Source: an uncultured Clostridia bacterium (lineage in GTDB: Bacteria > Bacillota > Clostridia > HGM11514). Taken from it: DNA of 64,000 nt. Below, piece after piece: positions 53,038-61,386 of the stretch. Within the stretch, counting starts at the first letter, position 1, and every line of letters starts with the position of its first letter. Position numbers and translations under genes: made by a program. The notes below the pieces were generated by a model. The model was not told where the DNA came from, did not search any database, and saw nothing but the letters and a program-made list of their open reading frames with translations. The stretch spans positions 1 through 64,000 of the forward strand of contig CAKSKB010000001.1 in NCBI GenBank assembly GCA_934464705.1. The letters are read 5' to 3'.

Positions 53038-53096
53038 GTTAAAAATCCGTATCTCACTCGCGGCTTACTACTGCCCGAATTACCGCCTGCGTCCAA
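53007..53096 (-). CDS. Putative leader ORF 1 of mgtE (29-residue peptide)
   Basis: TTG at 53096, with GAGGTGAG about 5 nt upstream, encodes MDAGGNSGSSKPRVRYGFLT and nine more residues up to a TGA. It is rich in Gly, Ser and Arg. Its start region GGTGAGCAATTTG matches the mgtE start region GGTGTGCAATTTG at 12 of 13 bases. Real translation is unproven. Confidence 0.35.
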   Translation of the reverse strand: MDAGGNSGSSKPRVRYGFLTCSRPASVCS

Positions 53097-53137
53097 ATTG
53101 CTCACCTCACATTATAGTTGAAATTAAAATTTTTGCA

Positions 53138-54343
53138 TTAAAGCTTAAATTTATCGTGAATTGCGTTTACCGCCGCCTCGGCGTACTTTTCCTTAACCAG
53201 CACCGAAACCTTGATTTCGGAGGTGGAAATCATCTGGATGTTGATGTTAGCGTCATAGAGTGCCTCAAACATCATAGCTGCAACACCGGGGTTATTTACC
53301 ATACCCGAGCCTACAATGGAAACCTTTGAAACATCCTTGTCAACATTCATTTCCGAAAAACCGATAACACCGGCATTCTGGTTAAGTGTGTCAACCGCTG
53401 CGTCAAGATGGTCAAGCGATACAGTGAAGGATATATCCTTCGTATCGTCCCTTCCGATAGACTGAAGTATAATATCAACATTAACATTTTTCTTAGCAAG
53501 CATCTGAAAAACTCTGAAAGCTTTGCCCGGTTCATCCGGAACACCCATCAAAGCAATTCTTGCAGTATTGTTATCTCTGGTTACGCCTCTGACCAACATT
53601 TTTTCCACTTGACTTACCTCCTTAACTTTTGTGCCGGGAACTTTATTAAAGCTCGATTTAACTTCAAGATTAACATTATATTTTTTTGCCACCTCAACGG
53701 AACGGTTATGAAGAACATTTGCTCCGAGGCTCGCAAGCTCCAGAATTTCGTCGAACGAAATATCATCAAGCTTTTTGGCAGTTTTGCAGATTCTCGGGTC
53801 TGCGGTGTAAACGCCGTCAACATCGGTGTATATTTCGCATACATCCGCATGTGTAACCGCCGCCAGGGCAACTGCGGAAGTATCCGATCCGCCGCGGCCG
53901 AGGGTTGTAATATCGTCATATTTATTTATGCCCTGAAAACCGGCAACTATAACAATGTTCTTTTTGTCGAGCTCAGCAAGGATTCTTTCGGTATTAATTG
54001 TACCGATTCGTGCCGAACCGTAGTGTGAATCGGTATTAATTCCGGCTTGCCAGCCGGTGAGAGAAACAACCGGATATCCCATTTTTTCAAGCGTCATCGC
54101 AAGAAGCGCCATGGAAATAACCTCGCCCGAAGAAAGAAGCACATCCATTTCCCTTCTTGAAGGCTTGTCGTTAACTTCTTTGGCTTTTTCAATAAGCTCA
54201 TCAGTCGTGTCGCCCTGTGCCGAAACAACAACGATAACATTGTTGCCCTCGTCATACGCGTCCGTCACACGGCCGGCAACATTTCTGAGTTTATCGGCGT
54301 CGGCAACGGAGCTTCCGCCGAATTTCTGTACAATCAAACTCAT
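53138..54343 (-). CDS. lysC: Aspartate kinase
   Basis: 401 residues. KFGGSSVADADKLRNVA at the N-terminus, TTLGRGGSDTSAVALAA, and two ACT domains from about 265 (MGVPDEPGKAFRVFQMLAKK and SIVGSGMVNNPGVAAMMFEA) for feedback control. First step of the aspartate pathway. AGGAGG before the ATG. It lies 11 bp after hom and is probably cotranscribed. Confidence 0.95.
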   Translation of the reverse strand: MSLIVQKFGGSSVADADKLRNVAGRVTDAYDEGNNVIVVVSAQGDTTDELIEKAKEVNDKPSRREMDVLLSSGEVISMALLAMTLEKMGYPVVSLTGWQAGINTDSHYGSARIGTINTERILAELDKKNIVIVAGFQGINKYDDITTLGRGGSDTSAVALAAVTHADVCEIYTDVDGVYTADPRICKTAKKLDDISFDEILELASLGANVLHNRSVEVAKKYNVNLEVKSSFNKVPGTKVKEVSQVEKMLVRGVTRDNNTARIALMGVPDEPGKAFRVFQMLAKKNVNVDIILQSIGRDDTKDISFTVSLDHLDAAVDTLNQNAGVIGFSEMNVDKDVSKVSIVGSGMVNNPGVAAMMFEALYDANINIQMISTSEIKVSVLVKEKYAEAAVNAIHDKFKL

Positions 54344-54354
54344 TTGACTTCCTC

Positions 54355-55575
54355 CTAATCGTTTAAAACTCTTATTGACGAAATGACCTTAACGCCGTCA
54401 ATATCATTGAGTCTGCTGATTTTATCAATCAAAACGCCGTCGGCGTCGGTATAAGTGATAAACGCAAGCCTTGTGCCGTCGAAAACCGACACTTCCGTTT
54501 CCAGAGCTGCGTTAATTTTATCGGAAAGATCCGAATTACATTCCGTCAATACATAATATGCGGTTTTAATGGATTTGTAATCTATTACCGCACCGGGAAT
54601 TTCATCGCCCCATGCGGGAGATTTGAATTTGCCCTTGTTTTTTGAAATATCAATAACATCGGCAACAACTGCGCTCGCCGTCGGAAGCTTGCCTGCTCCG
54701 CGGCCGTAGAACATGCAGTCGCCGACCGAATCGCCCTTAACGAAAATACCGTTAAAAACACCCTCAATGCCTGAAAGCGGATGGGATTTTTCGATGAGCA
54801 TCGGCGAAACCCTTACGGCGGTTTTGCCGTCATCGGTTTTCTTATAGTAACCGATAAGTTTTATCGAATATCCGAGTCTGTCTGCAAATTCGGCGTCATC
54901 GAGAGTAATTTCGGTAATACCCTCCGTGTGGATAAGATCGGGATTCACATAGTGTCCGCTTGCAAGCGATGCAAGAATCGCAATTTTGCGGCATGCGTCA
55001 TGCCCGAGGACATCGGCATCGGGATTTCTTTCGGCATACCCTTTATCCTGCGCCTTCTTAAGAACCTTATCAAAATCCTCGCCGTCATTAATCATCTTTG
55101 AAAGAATATAATTCGTTGTACCGTTGAGAATTCCCAATATTTCGTGTATGTCGTTTGCGGCAAGACAGGACGCCAAAGGCCTGATAATCGGAATACCGCC
55201 GCCTACGCTCGCCTCGAACATATAATTAACATTATTTTTTTCGGCAAGCTTCAAAAGTTCGGTACCGTGTGTTGCCACAAGCTCTTTATTTGAAGTCACA
55301 ACGCTTTTGCCCGCTTCAAGAGAACGCCTTGTGAACTCGTAAGCCGGCTTGATGCCGCCCATAACCTCTATAACAATATCGGCATCGGAACTTATGATGT
55401 CCTCAAAATTTTTGGTAAAAAGGTTAGCGTGCGGAAGCTCCGGAAATTCCCTTATATCGAGAATATGAGTAACAGTGAGCTTTTCCTGCAGCTTACCGGT
55501 TTTTGCGGTATTTTGAATCACCTCATAAACTCCGGAGCCGACCGTGCCGTAACCGAGAATTGCAACATTTGTCAT
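54355..55575 (-). CDS. hom: Homoserine dehydrogenase
   Basis: 406 residues. NAD(P) motif ILGYGTVGSGVYEVI, catalytic region with NGTTNYILSKM and AERNPDADVLGHDACRK, and a C-terminal ACT domain about 335-406. It makes homoserine for methionine and threonine. GAGG before the ATG. A 342-bp gap upstream carries two repeated promoter-like units. Confidence 0.96.
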   Translation of the reverse strand: MTNVAILGYGTVGSGVYEVIQNTAKTGKLQEKLTVTHILDIREFPELPHANLFTKNFEDIISSDADIVIEVMGGIKPAYEFTRRSLEAGKSVVTSNKELVATHGTELLKLAEKNNVNYMFEASVGGGIPIIRPLASCLAANDIHEILGILNGTTNYILSKMINDGEDFDKVLKKAQDKGYAERNPDADVLGHDACRKIAILASLASGHYVNPDLIHTEGITEITLDDAEFADRLGYSIKLIGYYKKTDDGKTAVRVSPMLIEKSHPLSGIEGVFNGIFVKGDSVGDCMFYGRGAGKLPTASAVVADVIDISKNKGKFKSPAWGDEIPGAVIDYKSIKTAYYVLTECNSDLSDKINAALETEVSVFDGTRLAFITYTDADGVLIDKISRLNDIDGVKVISSIRVLND

Positions 55576-55615
55576 TATATCTGCCTCTTTTCCGTCTGAA
55601 ATTTGCGTGCAGCGC

Positions 55616-55659
55616 AGCTTTGCGGCAAACGAAGTTTAGCCGCTTCATATATTATACCA
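55616..55659 (-). repeat. 44-bp direct repeat copy 1 upstream of hom
   Basis: AGCTTTG, four variable bases, then 33 bp shared with copy 2 at 32 of 33 positions (AAACGAAGTTTAGCC at its left end, TATATTATACCA at its right). On the minus strand it contains TATAAT (55651-55656). Confidence 0.8.
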
Positions 55660-55660
55660 T

Positions 55661-55693
55661 AAGTAAAAATGCTTGCTTGCAAGGGCATTTTTA
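55661..55693. other. Hairpin between the two hom-upstream repeats
   Basis: Perfect 10-bp stem GTAAAAATGC / GCATTTTTAC around a 12-nt loop that itself contains the palindrome CTTGCAAG. No clear T-tract. It lies in the predicted leader of transcripts starting from the distal repeat. Confidence 0.5.
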
Positions 55694-55739
55694 CGCAGCC
55701 GTCAATGATGAAGGCGAACAGATGTTCGCAGCAAAGCAA

Positions 55740-55783
55740 AGCTTTGGAATAAACGAAGTTTAGCCACTTCATATATTATACCA
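55740..55783 (-). repeat. 44-bp direct repeat copy 2 upstream of hom
   Basis: Second copy, 124 bp from the first, same orientation and same internal spacing. Its minus-strand TATAAT (55775-55780) has TTGCGA (55799-55804) 18 bp upstream, giving a plausible promoter for hom-lysC. Confidence 0.8.
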
Positions 55784-55917
55784 CAATATCACTACTTTTC
55801 GCAAGATTTATTTGACATATTTAAGCATTTTTTTTAATGAAATCATCTTTATTTTTTGGTTGAAATTTGTTATAATAGTATAAAAAGAAAAATTTATACC
55901 AAAGGGAGCGTGTTAAT

Positions 55918-57117
55918 ATGAAATATGTTATATTTTTAGGCGACGGCATGGCTGACCTTCCGGTTGAGGAACTCGGCGGAAAAACACCGCTCGAATCGGC
56001 TGATAAGCCGAATATGGATTTTATTGCATCCCACGGAAAACTCGGCATGGTAAAAACCGTTCCGGACGGAATCAAGCCCGGCAGCGATGTGGCAAATCTT
56101 TCCGTTATGGGCTTTGACCCTCTTAAGTATTATACGGGGCGGTCACCGCTCGAAGCTTACAGTATCGGCGTTGATATGATTCCCGGCGATATTTCGTTCA
56201 GGTGCAATCTCGTGACGCTTTCCGACGATGAGCCGTACGAAAACAAAACCATGGTCGATTACAGTTCAGACGAAATTACAACCGCCGAAGCGAAAAAGCT
56301 TATAGAAGCTGTAGATGAGGCATTCAGAACCGAAGAAATCGAATTTCATTCAGGTATAAGCTACCGCCATTTAATGCTGTGGCACGGAGCAAAAGACAGT
56401 TTCAAACTCACACCGCCGCACGATATAAGCGGTAAGAGGATAACCGAACATCTGCCGAATAACAAAACGATTCTTGACATGATGAAAAATAGCTATGATA
56501 TACTTAAAAATCACCCCGTAAATCTCGAAAGAATCAAAAACGGAAAACGCCCTGCAAATTCAATCTGGATCTGGGGTGAAGGCTCAAAACCGGAGCTGCC
56601 GAGTTTCAAGGAAAAAACGGGGCTTTCCGGCACAATGATTTCTGCTGTTGACCTTCTTAAGGGTATCGCAATCTGTGCAAAAATGGATTCCGTAGATGTT
56701 GAAGGCGCAACGGGAAATGTCGATACGAATTTTGACGGCAAGGCGCAGGCTGCGATTGAAGCATTAAAAAACGGCAGTGATTTTGTGTACATTCATGTTG
56801 AAGCGCCCGATGAGAGCGGTCACCGTCACGAGATAGATAATAAGGTTAAATCAATTGAACTTATCGACGAAAAAATTATCGGCCCGGTTATGAAGTATCT
56901 GAAACAAAGCGGTGAGGATTTCAGAGTAATGGTTCTCCCCGACCATCCCACACCGATTGTTTATATGACGCACACATCAGACCCCGTACCGTTCGCAATT
57001 TATGACAGCAGAACGGAAACAAATTCGGATGTTAAATATACCGAAAACTACGGAAAGCAAACAGAGGTTTATGTTGAACCCGGCTTTAAGCTTATTGATG
57101 AACTTCTTGAACTTTAA
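55918..57117 (+). CDS. Cofactor-independent phosphoglycerate mutase-like protein, possible homoserine kinase
   Basis: 399 residues, archaeal-type ApgM fold of the alkaline phosphatase superfamily: YVIFLGDGMADLPV (metal Asp), catalytic Ser in GSDVANLSVMG, VHVEAPDESGHR-like IHVEAPDESGHRHE, and VLPDHPTP. One subgroup of this family is proposed to act as homoserine kinase in genomes lacking thrB and is found beside hom, which is exactly the setting here (divergent from hom-lysC). Phosphoglycerate mutase activity remains the alternative. AAAGGGAG before the ATG; TATAAT about 45 bp upstream. Confidence 0.85.
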   Translation: MKYVIFLGDGMADLPVEELGGKTPLESADKPNMDFIASHGKLGMVKTVPDGIKPGSDVANLSVMGFDPLKYYTGRSPLEAYSIGVDMIPGDISFRCNLVTLSDDEPYENKTMVDYSSDEITTAEAKKLIEAVDEAFRTEEIEFHSGISYRHLMLWHGAKDSFKLTPPHDISGKRITEHLPNNKTILDMMKNSYDILKNHPVNLERIKNGKRPANSIWIWGEGSKPELPSFKEKTGLSGTMISAVDLLKGIAICAKMDSVDVEGATGNVDTNFDGKAQAAIEALKNGSDFVYIHVEAPDESGHRHEIDNKVKSIELIDEKIIGPVMKYLKQSGEDFRVMVLPDHPTPIVYMTHTSDPVPFAIYDSRTETNSDVKYTENYGKQTEVYVEPGFKLIDELLEL

Positions 57118-57121
57118 CATT

Positions 57122-57155
57122 AAAGAGCAATCCGCGAAAATGCGGATTGCTCTTT
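57122..57155. terminator. Bidirectional terminator between the PGM-like gene and the GH116 gene
   Basis: Perfect 14-bp stem AAAGAGCAATCCGC / GCGGATTGCTCTTT with a 6-nt loop, in the convergent gap. Confidence 0.85.
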
Positions 57156-57157
57156 TG

Positions 57158-59644
57158 CTATCTTAAAATAATTTTCTCACGGATTTCCCGTGGTTCAAAT
57201 GTTATATAACCGTCATTTAAAGAAAAAAATATTTTTTCTCCGTCTGCGGTCACTTCGGAAATGCTTTTTATATACGGCATATGAAGCATACCGAGTTTAA
57301 CTGAACCGACAGAGATATTAATTACGGTTTCGCTATCTGTTCTGATATAAGTCCCCCAAGCCGTACCGGCTGCCCAGAACGACTTGAAATCGCCGCTCGC
57401 AACAGGATTAAAACCTATTGTTTTATTTGGTAAATCGAATTCAAATCCCGAACAAATCGGCAGCAGCGCAAAGCTTGCCATGGAGCGCGCATAATTGCTT
57501 CCGCATTCTATTTCGTTCCATGGGTTTCTCTTTTTACCGTCATAGCGGTTTCTTACGGACTTTACAATTTCGAGTCCCTCTTTTTCAAAACCTTCGCTTA
57601 TAAGAAGCCCTGCGAAAGAATATTCAAATCCGTGCATGGTTTCTTCGCAGTAAGGAATAGGAATAGACGGCTTTTCGGTACCTTCCGGATAATCGCACAT
57701 AACCGCCCCCGATTCATCATTAAGCGAAAAAACGCGCCATAGATTTTCATGATTTCTCATGCTTGTTTTAAAGTTATTTACAAACATATTTTTTAGTGCG
57801 GTTTTCTTTTGTGAGCTGTCAAAAATCTCTCCCAGACCGCATATATTTGCATGCCACTGTGCAAGCATCTGGTCAATTTCGCACCCGTCTTTTATCTGAT
57901 ATTTAATTTCCTTCGTTTCGTTATTCCGATAATCTTCCGTACCTTCAAAACTGTCTATAATGCTTATGTCTTTAAGATCTATTTTTTGTATAAAGTATTT
58001 TCCGTTAAAAAGATTATTTTTCGTCCATTCAAATCCGTTATCGAAAAGCCGTGAATATTCAGCCGCTTTATCTTTAAAACCGAGATATGAAGCCATTTTT
58101 GATGCTGCTTTGAGCGCTGCAAGATACATGCCTTCAAGCCATGACGATGCCCCGAAAAGTTCCATGTCAAGCGTATGGTGCTGACGGCCGTCTATAACAC
58201 CGTCTTTATTGCTGTCCCATCTGTCGGCGTTATTTTCATTCCATGCATACTCAAGAATTTTAACCGTGTCGTCCCACACCGATTTAAGCCATTCATCATC
58301 TCCGCTCAGTTTCCACTCACGGTATGTTTTAATCACGGAAGCCATTTGCCCGTCAACGCACGCATGAGCAAACCTTCCCTCTTTTCGCCCAAACGGAAGC
58401 AGAGTTCTGAAAGTCATATGTCCGTTTTCGTCAACATTATACTTAAATTCATAATTTCTGATACCCCGTTCGAGTTCCGGGAACAAAAAACAAAGCGCAT
58501 AGGCATACGACCACACATGAGTACAGGTTCCTTCACATGAGCCGACCGTTTCCATAACGCCTTCCCACGCCCAGAAAGAGCCGTCCTCAAGCCGCAGAAC
58601 GGTAGGAGATTTAAGCACTGACATTGTTGAACTGACAGCATCAATAACAGCATCGTCAAGAGTTGATGAATGTAATGCATTTTTAAATTCAAGCGTTTCC
58701 CGATAGAGTTTATCGAAATTTTCTGCACAGTAAGCCAATGATGCGGCGGAATTTTCAAACCGTGCCGCATAATAGTTCTTCCATGTTACATCGCTGAACT
58801 CTTTAGTCCAGTAAAGGCGGTATTCCGGAACGCTCCAAGTGAGAACAAACTTCAATGTTCCGCTTTCTCCCGGCTTTAATGTGATTTTTGATGCGACCGT
58901 CGCAACATCGTGTGTACCGGGCGAATCGTAGTGCCTGCTCAAAAGCCCGCTGCCCGAAAATTCATTCCGGAATGTTACATATCCGTCCTGCCACTTTCCT
59001 CTGTACCAATATTCCTGCACAAAAGTATCTCCGCAGAGAGCACAAACGGATAAATCGCCCTTACCTTCTCCGTCTTTAAGAATTACACCGTTATCGGAAA
59101 TCTTTTCGTTAAAGCCTGAATCAAAGGGATTCCCGACAGTGAAACATCCGGTAAATTCGACATCAAAAGACTCTGTATTTTTTATACCGATTTCAAAGAA
59201 CGCCGCCGGAAGGCTTGATTCTTCCGCTTTCAAAGGAATCATCGGGTTAAACGCCGTAAGTGAAATATCACCGGGGAAACCGCAAGAATTAAAATCTATT
59301 TTCGCAATCGGGAATTCGCCCGTAAATTCGTGGCTTTCAAAGTGAGGAAGCCCCGCAAATGTTTTAGCGTCAACCCCGAAACCGAAGCCCGTAAAATGAT
59401 TTTCTCTTTTAATTCCGCCGGTCAGGTCTTTTTCTATATCTCCGGCAAGTGATTTGGAAATGCTTTTTCCGTCACCGTCGGCACGGATGAAAAATCCTGT
59501 ATACGGATTTATGCTGCCTTTATTGGGTCTGTTGAAAATTTCCCAGTCGATAAGATGTCCCGAGCCGCTCAACCCTATAGACCCGGTACCTATTCCGCCG
59601 AGCGGAAAAGATATTTCGCCGCAGCTGCTTTTATTGTACTTCAT
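57158..59644 (-). CDS. GH116-family glycoside hydrolase
   Basis: 828 residues without a signal peptide. N-terminal beta-domain with EISFPLGGIGTGSIGLSG and HLIDWEIFNRP, and an (alpha/alpha)6 catalytic domain from about 330. E371 in SCEGTCTHVWSY and D493 in HHTLDMELFG are at places I take to be the nucleophile and acid/base of the family (GBA2-like enzymes). Substrates in GH116 are beta-glucosides, beta-xylosides or GlcNAc-sides; choice here is unknown. Cytoplasmic, so acts on imported oligosaccharides. ATG at 59644 with AAGGAGAG upstream. Confidence 0.88.
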   Translation of the reverse strand: MKYNKSSCGEISFPLGGIGTGSIGLSGSGHLIDWEIFNRPNKGSINPYTGFFIRADGDGKSISKSLAGDIEKDLTGGIKRENHFTGFGFGVDAKTFAGLPHFESHEFTGEFPIAKIDFNSCGFPGDISLTAFNPMIPLKAEESSLPAAFFEIGIKNTESFDVEFTGCFTVGNPFDSGFNEKISDNGVILKDGEGKGDLSVCALCGDTFVQEYWYRGKWQDGYVTFRNEFSGSGLLSRHYDSPGTHDVATVASKITLKPGESGTLKFVLTWSVPEYRLYWTKEFSDVTWKNYYAARFENSAASLAYCAENFDKLYRETLEFKNALHSSTLDDAVIDAVSSTMSVLKSPTVLRLEDGSFWAWEGVMETVGSCEGTCTHVWSYAYALCFLFPELERGIRNYEFKYNVDENGHMTFRTLLPFGRKEGRFAHACVDGQMASVIKTYREWKLSGDDEWLKSVWDDTVKILEYAWNENNADRWDSNKDGVIDGRQHHTLDMELFGASSWLEGMYLAALKAASKMASYLGFKDKAAEYSRLFDNGFEWTKNNLFNGKYFIQKIDLKDISIIDSFEGTEDYRNNETKEIKYQIKDGCEIDQMLAQWHANICGLGEIFDSSQKKTALKNMFVNNFKTSMRNHENLWRVFSLNDESGAVMCDYPEGTEKPSIPIPYCEETMHGFEYSFAGLLISEGFEKEGLEIVKSVRNRYDGKKRNPWNEIECGSNYARSMASFALLPICSGFEFDLPNKTIGFNPVASGDFKSFWAAGTAWGTYIRTDSETVINISVGSVKLGMLHMPYIKSISEVTADGEKIFFSLNDGYITFEPREIREKIILR

Positions 59645-59667
59645 TTTTTCACTCTCCTTAAAAATAA

Positions 59668-59692
59668 GGCTGCCAAAAAAGCTTGGCAACCC
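59668..59692 (-). terminator. Terminator of pyrG
   Basis: Minus-strand GGTTGCCAA / TTGGCAGCC stem (one G-U) with a 7-nt loop, then TTATTTTTA. It lies just upstream of the GH116 ribosome-binding site. Confidence 0.75.
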
Positions 59693-59700
59693 AATGCGTA

Positions 59701-61296
59701 TTATTTATTTAATGACGCTTTTATAAAATCTTTGAACAGCGGATGAGGTCTGTTCGGTCTTGATTTGAATTCCGGATGGAACTGAACCGCAATAAACCAC
59801 GGATGATCCGCAATTTCAATCATTTCAACAATCCTGTTGTCGGGAGAAGTACCGCAAAGCTTCAGTCCCTTTGCCGTAAGCTCTTCACGGTAATCATTGT
59901 TAACCTCGTAGCGGTGCCTGTGTCTTTCGTAAATCAGTTCCTGACCGTAAGCTTCATAGGCCTTGGAATCAATATCGATTTTACACGGATATTTTCCGAG
60001 ACGCATAGTGCCGCCGAGCATTTCGACATTTTTCTGCTCCGGCATAAGGTCGATAACCGGATGTGTAGTTTCGGGATTTATTTCGGAGCTGTTTGCATCC
60101 TCATACCCCAGAACATGTCTGCTGTATTCGATAAGAGCGGTCTGCATACCGAGGCAGATTCCGAAATACGGAATTTTATTTTCTCTCGCATACTTTGCAG
60201 CAAGAATTTTACCTTCGATACCGCGGTTGCCGAATCCTCCCGGAACCAGAATTCCGTCAACATCTCCGAGCATTTCGGAAACATTGTCTTCAGTAACAAC
60301 ACAGGAATCTATCCATTTAATATCAACATCTGCACCGTTTGCAATACCGCCGTGCTTAAGCGCTTCAACAACGCTCAGATAAGCGTCATGGAGCGACACA
60401 TATTTGCCGACAATCGCGATTTTGGCAACTTTATTAAGATTGCGCAGGCGTTCAACCATATCCGTCCATTCCGAAAGGTCAACAGGTTTTGCATCCAAAG
60501 CAAGCCTTTCGCAGACAATGTCTGCAAGACCTTCTTCCTCAAGCGCAAGCGGAACCTCATAAAGGTACTGTGCGTCAAGGTTCTGCACAACATACCTCTG
60601 GGGAACATTGCAGAAAAGAGCAAGCTTTTCTTTGATTTCATCATTAATCGGAACTTCCGTTCTGCATACGATAACATCCGGCTGAATACCAAGCCCCAAA
60701 AGTTCCTTCACGCTGTGCTGCGCAGGCTTTGTTTTAAGTTCCTCGCTTTTTGTAAGGTACGGGATAAGCGCAACATGGATAAACATTGCGTTCTGATGCC
60801 CCACCTCCTGTGCAAACTGTCTTATTGCTTCGAGGAACGGCTGACTTTCAATATCGCCGACTGTACCGCCGATTTCGACAATTACTACATCAACATTATT
60901 CTGAGCGCCCTTGGCAATCTGCGCCTTTATTTCATTGGTAATATGCGGAATAACCTGAACGGTATGTCCGTTATACTGCCCGGCTCTCTCCTTCTGAATT
61001 ACCGAAGAATAAATTTTACCGGTAGTCACATTGCTGTGAGAATAAAGAGTTTCATCGATAAATCTTTCGTAATGCCCGAGGTCAAGATCGGTTTCGGCAC
61101 CGTCGTCCGTAACGAAAACCTCTCCGTGCTGACACGGATTCATAGTACCCGGGTCGATATTAAGATACGGGTCAAATTTCTGGATTGTTACGCTGACCCC
61201 TCTGCATTTGAGCAATCTGCCCAAGGATGCGGCAGTTATGCCCTTTCCCAATCCGGAAACAACACCGCCGGTTACAAATATGTACTTTGTAGGCAT
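59701..61296 (-). CDS. pyrG: CTP synthase
   Basis: 531 residues. Synthetase domain begins YIFVTGGVVSGLGKGITAASLG, with TMNPCQHGEVFVTDDGAETD; the class I glutaminase domain has nucleophile Cys in FGICLGMQ and His/Glu in QFHPEFKSRP. It aminates UTP to CTP. AGGAGG before the ATG; a TATAAT lies upstream. Confidence 0.97.
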   Translation of the reverse strand: MPTKYIFVTGGVVSGLGKGITAASLGRLLKCRGVSVTIQKFDPYLNIDPGTMNPCQHGEVFVTDDGAETDLDLGHYERFIDETLYSHSNVTTGKIYSSVIQKERAGQYNGHTVQVIPHITNEIKAQIAKGAQNNVDVVIVEIGGTVGDIESQPFLEAIRQFAQEVGHQNAMFIHVALIPYLTKSEELKTKPAQHSVKELLGLGIQPDVIVCRTEVPINDEIKEKLALFCNVPQRYVVQNLDAQYLYEVPLALEEEGLADIVCERLALDAKPVDLSEWTDMVERLRNLNKVAKIAIVGKYVSLHDAYLSVVEALKHGGIANGADVDIKWIDSCVVTEDNVSEMLGDVDGILVPGGFGNRGIEGKILAAKYARENKIPYFGICLGMQTALIEYSRHVLGYEDANSSEINPETTHPVIDLMPEQKNVEMLGGTMRLGKYPCKIDIDSKAYEAYGQELIYERHRHRYEVNNDYREELTAKGLKLCGTSPDNRIVEMIEIADHPWFIAVQFHPEFKSRPNRPHPLFKDFIKASLNK

Positions 61297-61386
61297 GTTA
61301 ACCTCCTGTAAAAATCAATAATAAATTAATTATACTACAAATTCAAAAAAAAATCTACACTTTTTTTAAAAATTTCTAAATTATTT

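Larger units (their letters stand above)
52960..53116 (-). promoter_or_regulatory. Candidate structured leader of mgtE
   Basis: Minus-strand TATAAT at 53111-53116 begins an about 150-nt leader. GACGCAGG (53086-53093) can pair with CCTGCGTC (53020-53027), but the latter also forms a local hairpin CAGAC-CTGC-GTCTG (53018-53031), so two exclusive folds are possible. AGTAAG and two CTTACT copies offer another pairing. It does not have the M-box signature. Confidence 0.45.

Noticed and set aside
52960..53116. M-box (ykoK) Mg riboswitch before mgtE
   Set aside because: AGGTGAG and GAGATACG fragments resemble M-box pieces, but they are in the wrong order and the diagnostic 5' segment and following helices are missing.
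55575..55772. Minus-strand frame of 65 codons over the repeats upstream of hom
   Set aside because: It spans the direct repeats and promoter-like sequences, and its peptide shows no domain; treated as a chance frame in the regulatory gap.
55576..55917. T-box or threonine/methionine riboswitch controlling hom
   Set aside because: No AGGGTGG-type antiterminator core and no S-box motifs; the gap is accounted for by direct repeats and a hairpin.
59776..61311. Long plus-strand frame (511 codons) opposite pyrG
   Set aside because: pyrG on the other strand has all catalytic motifs; the antisense frame has low-complexity basic composition and no ribosome-binding site.
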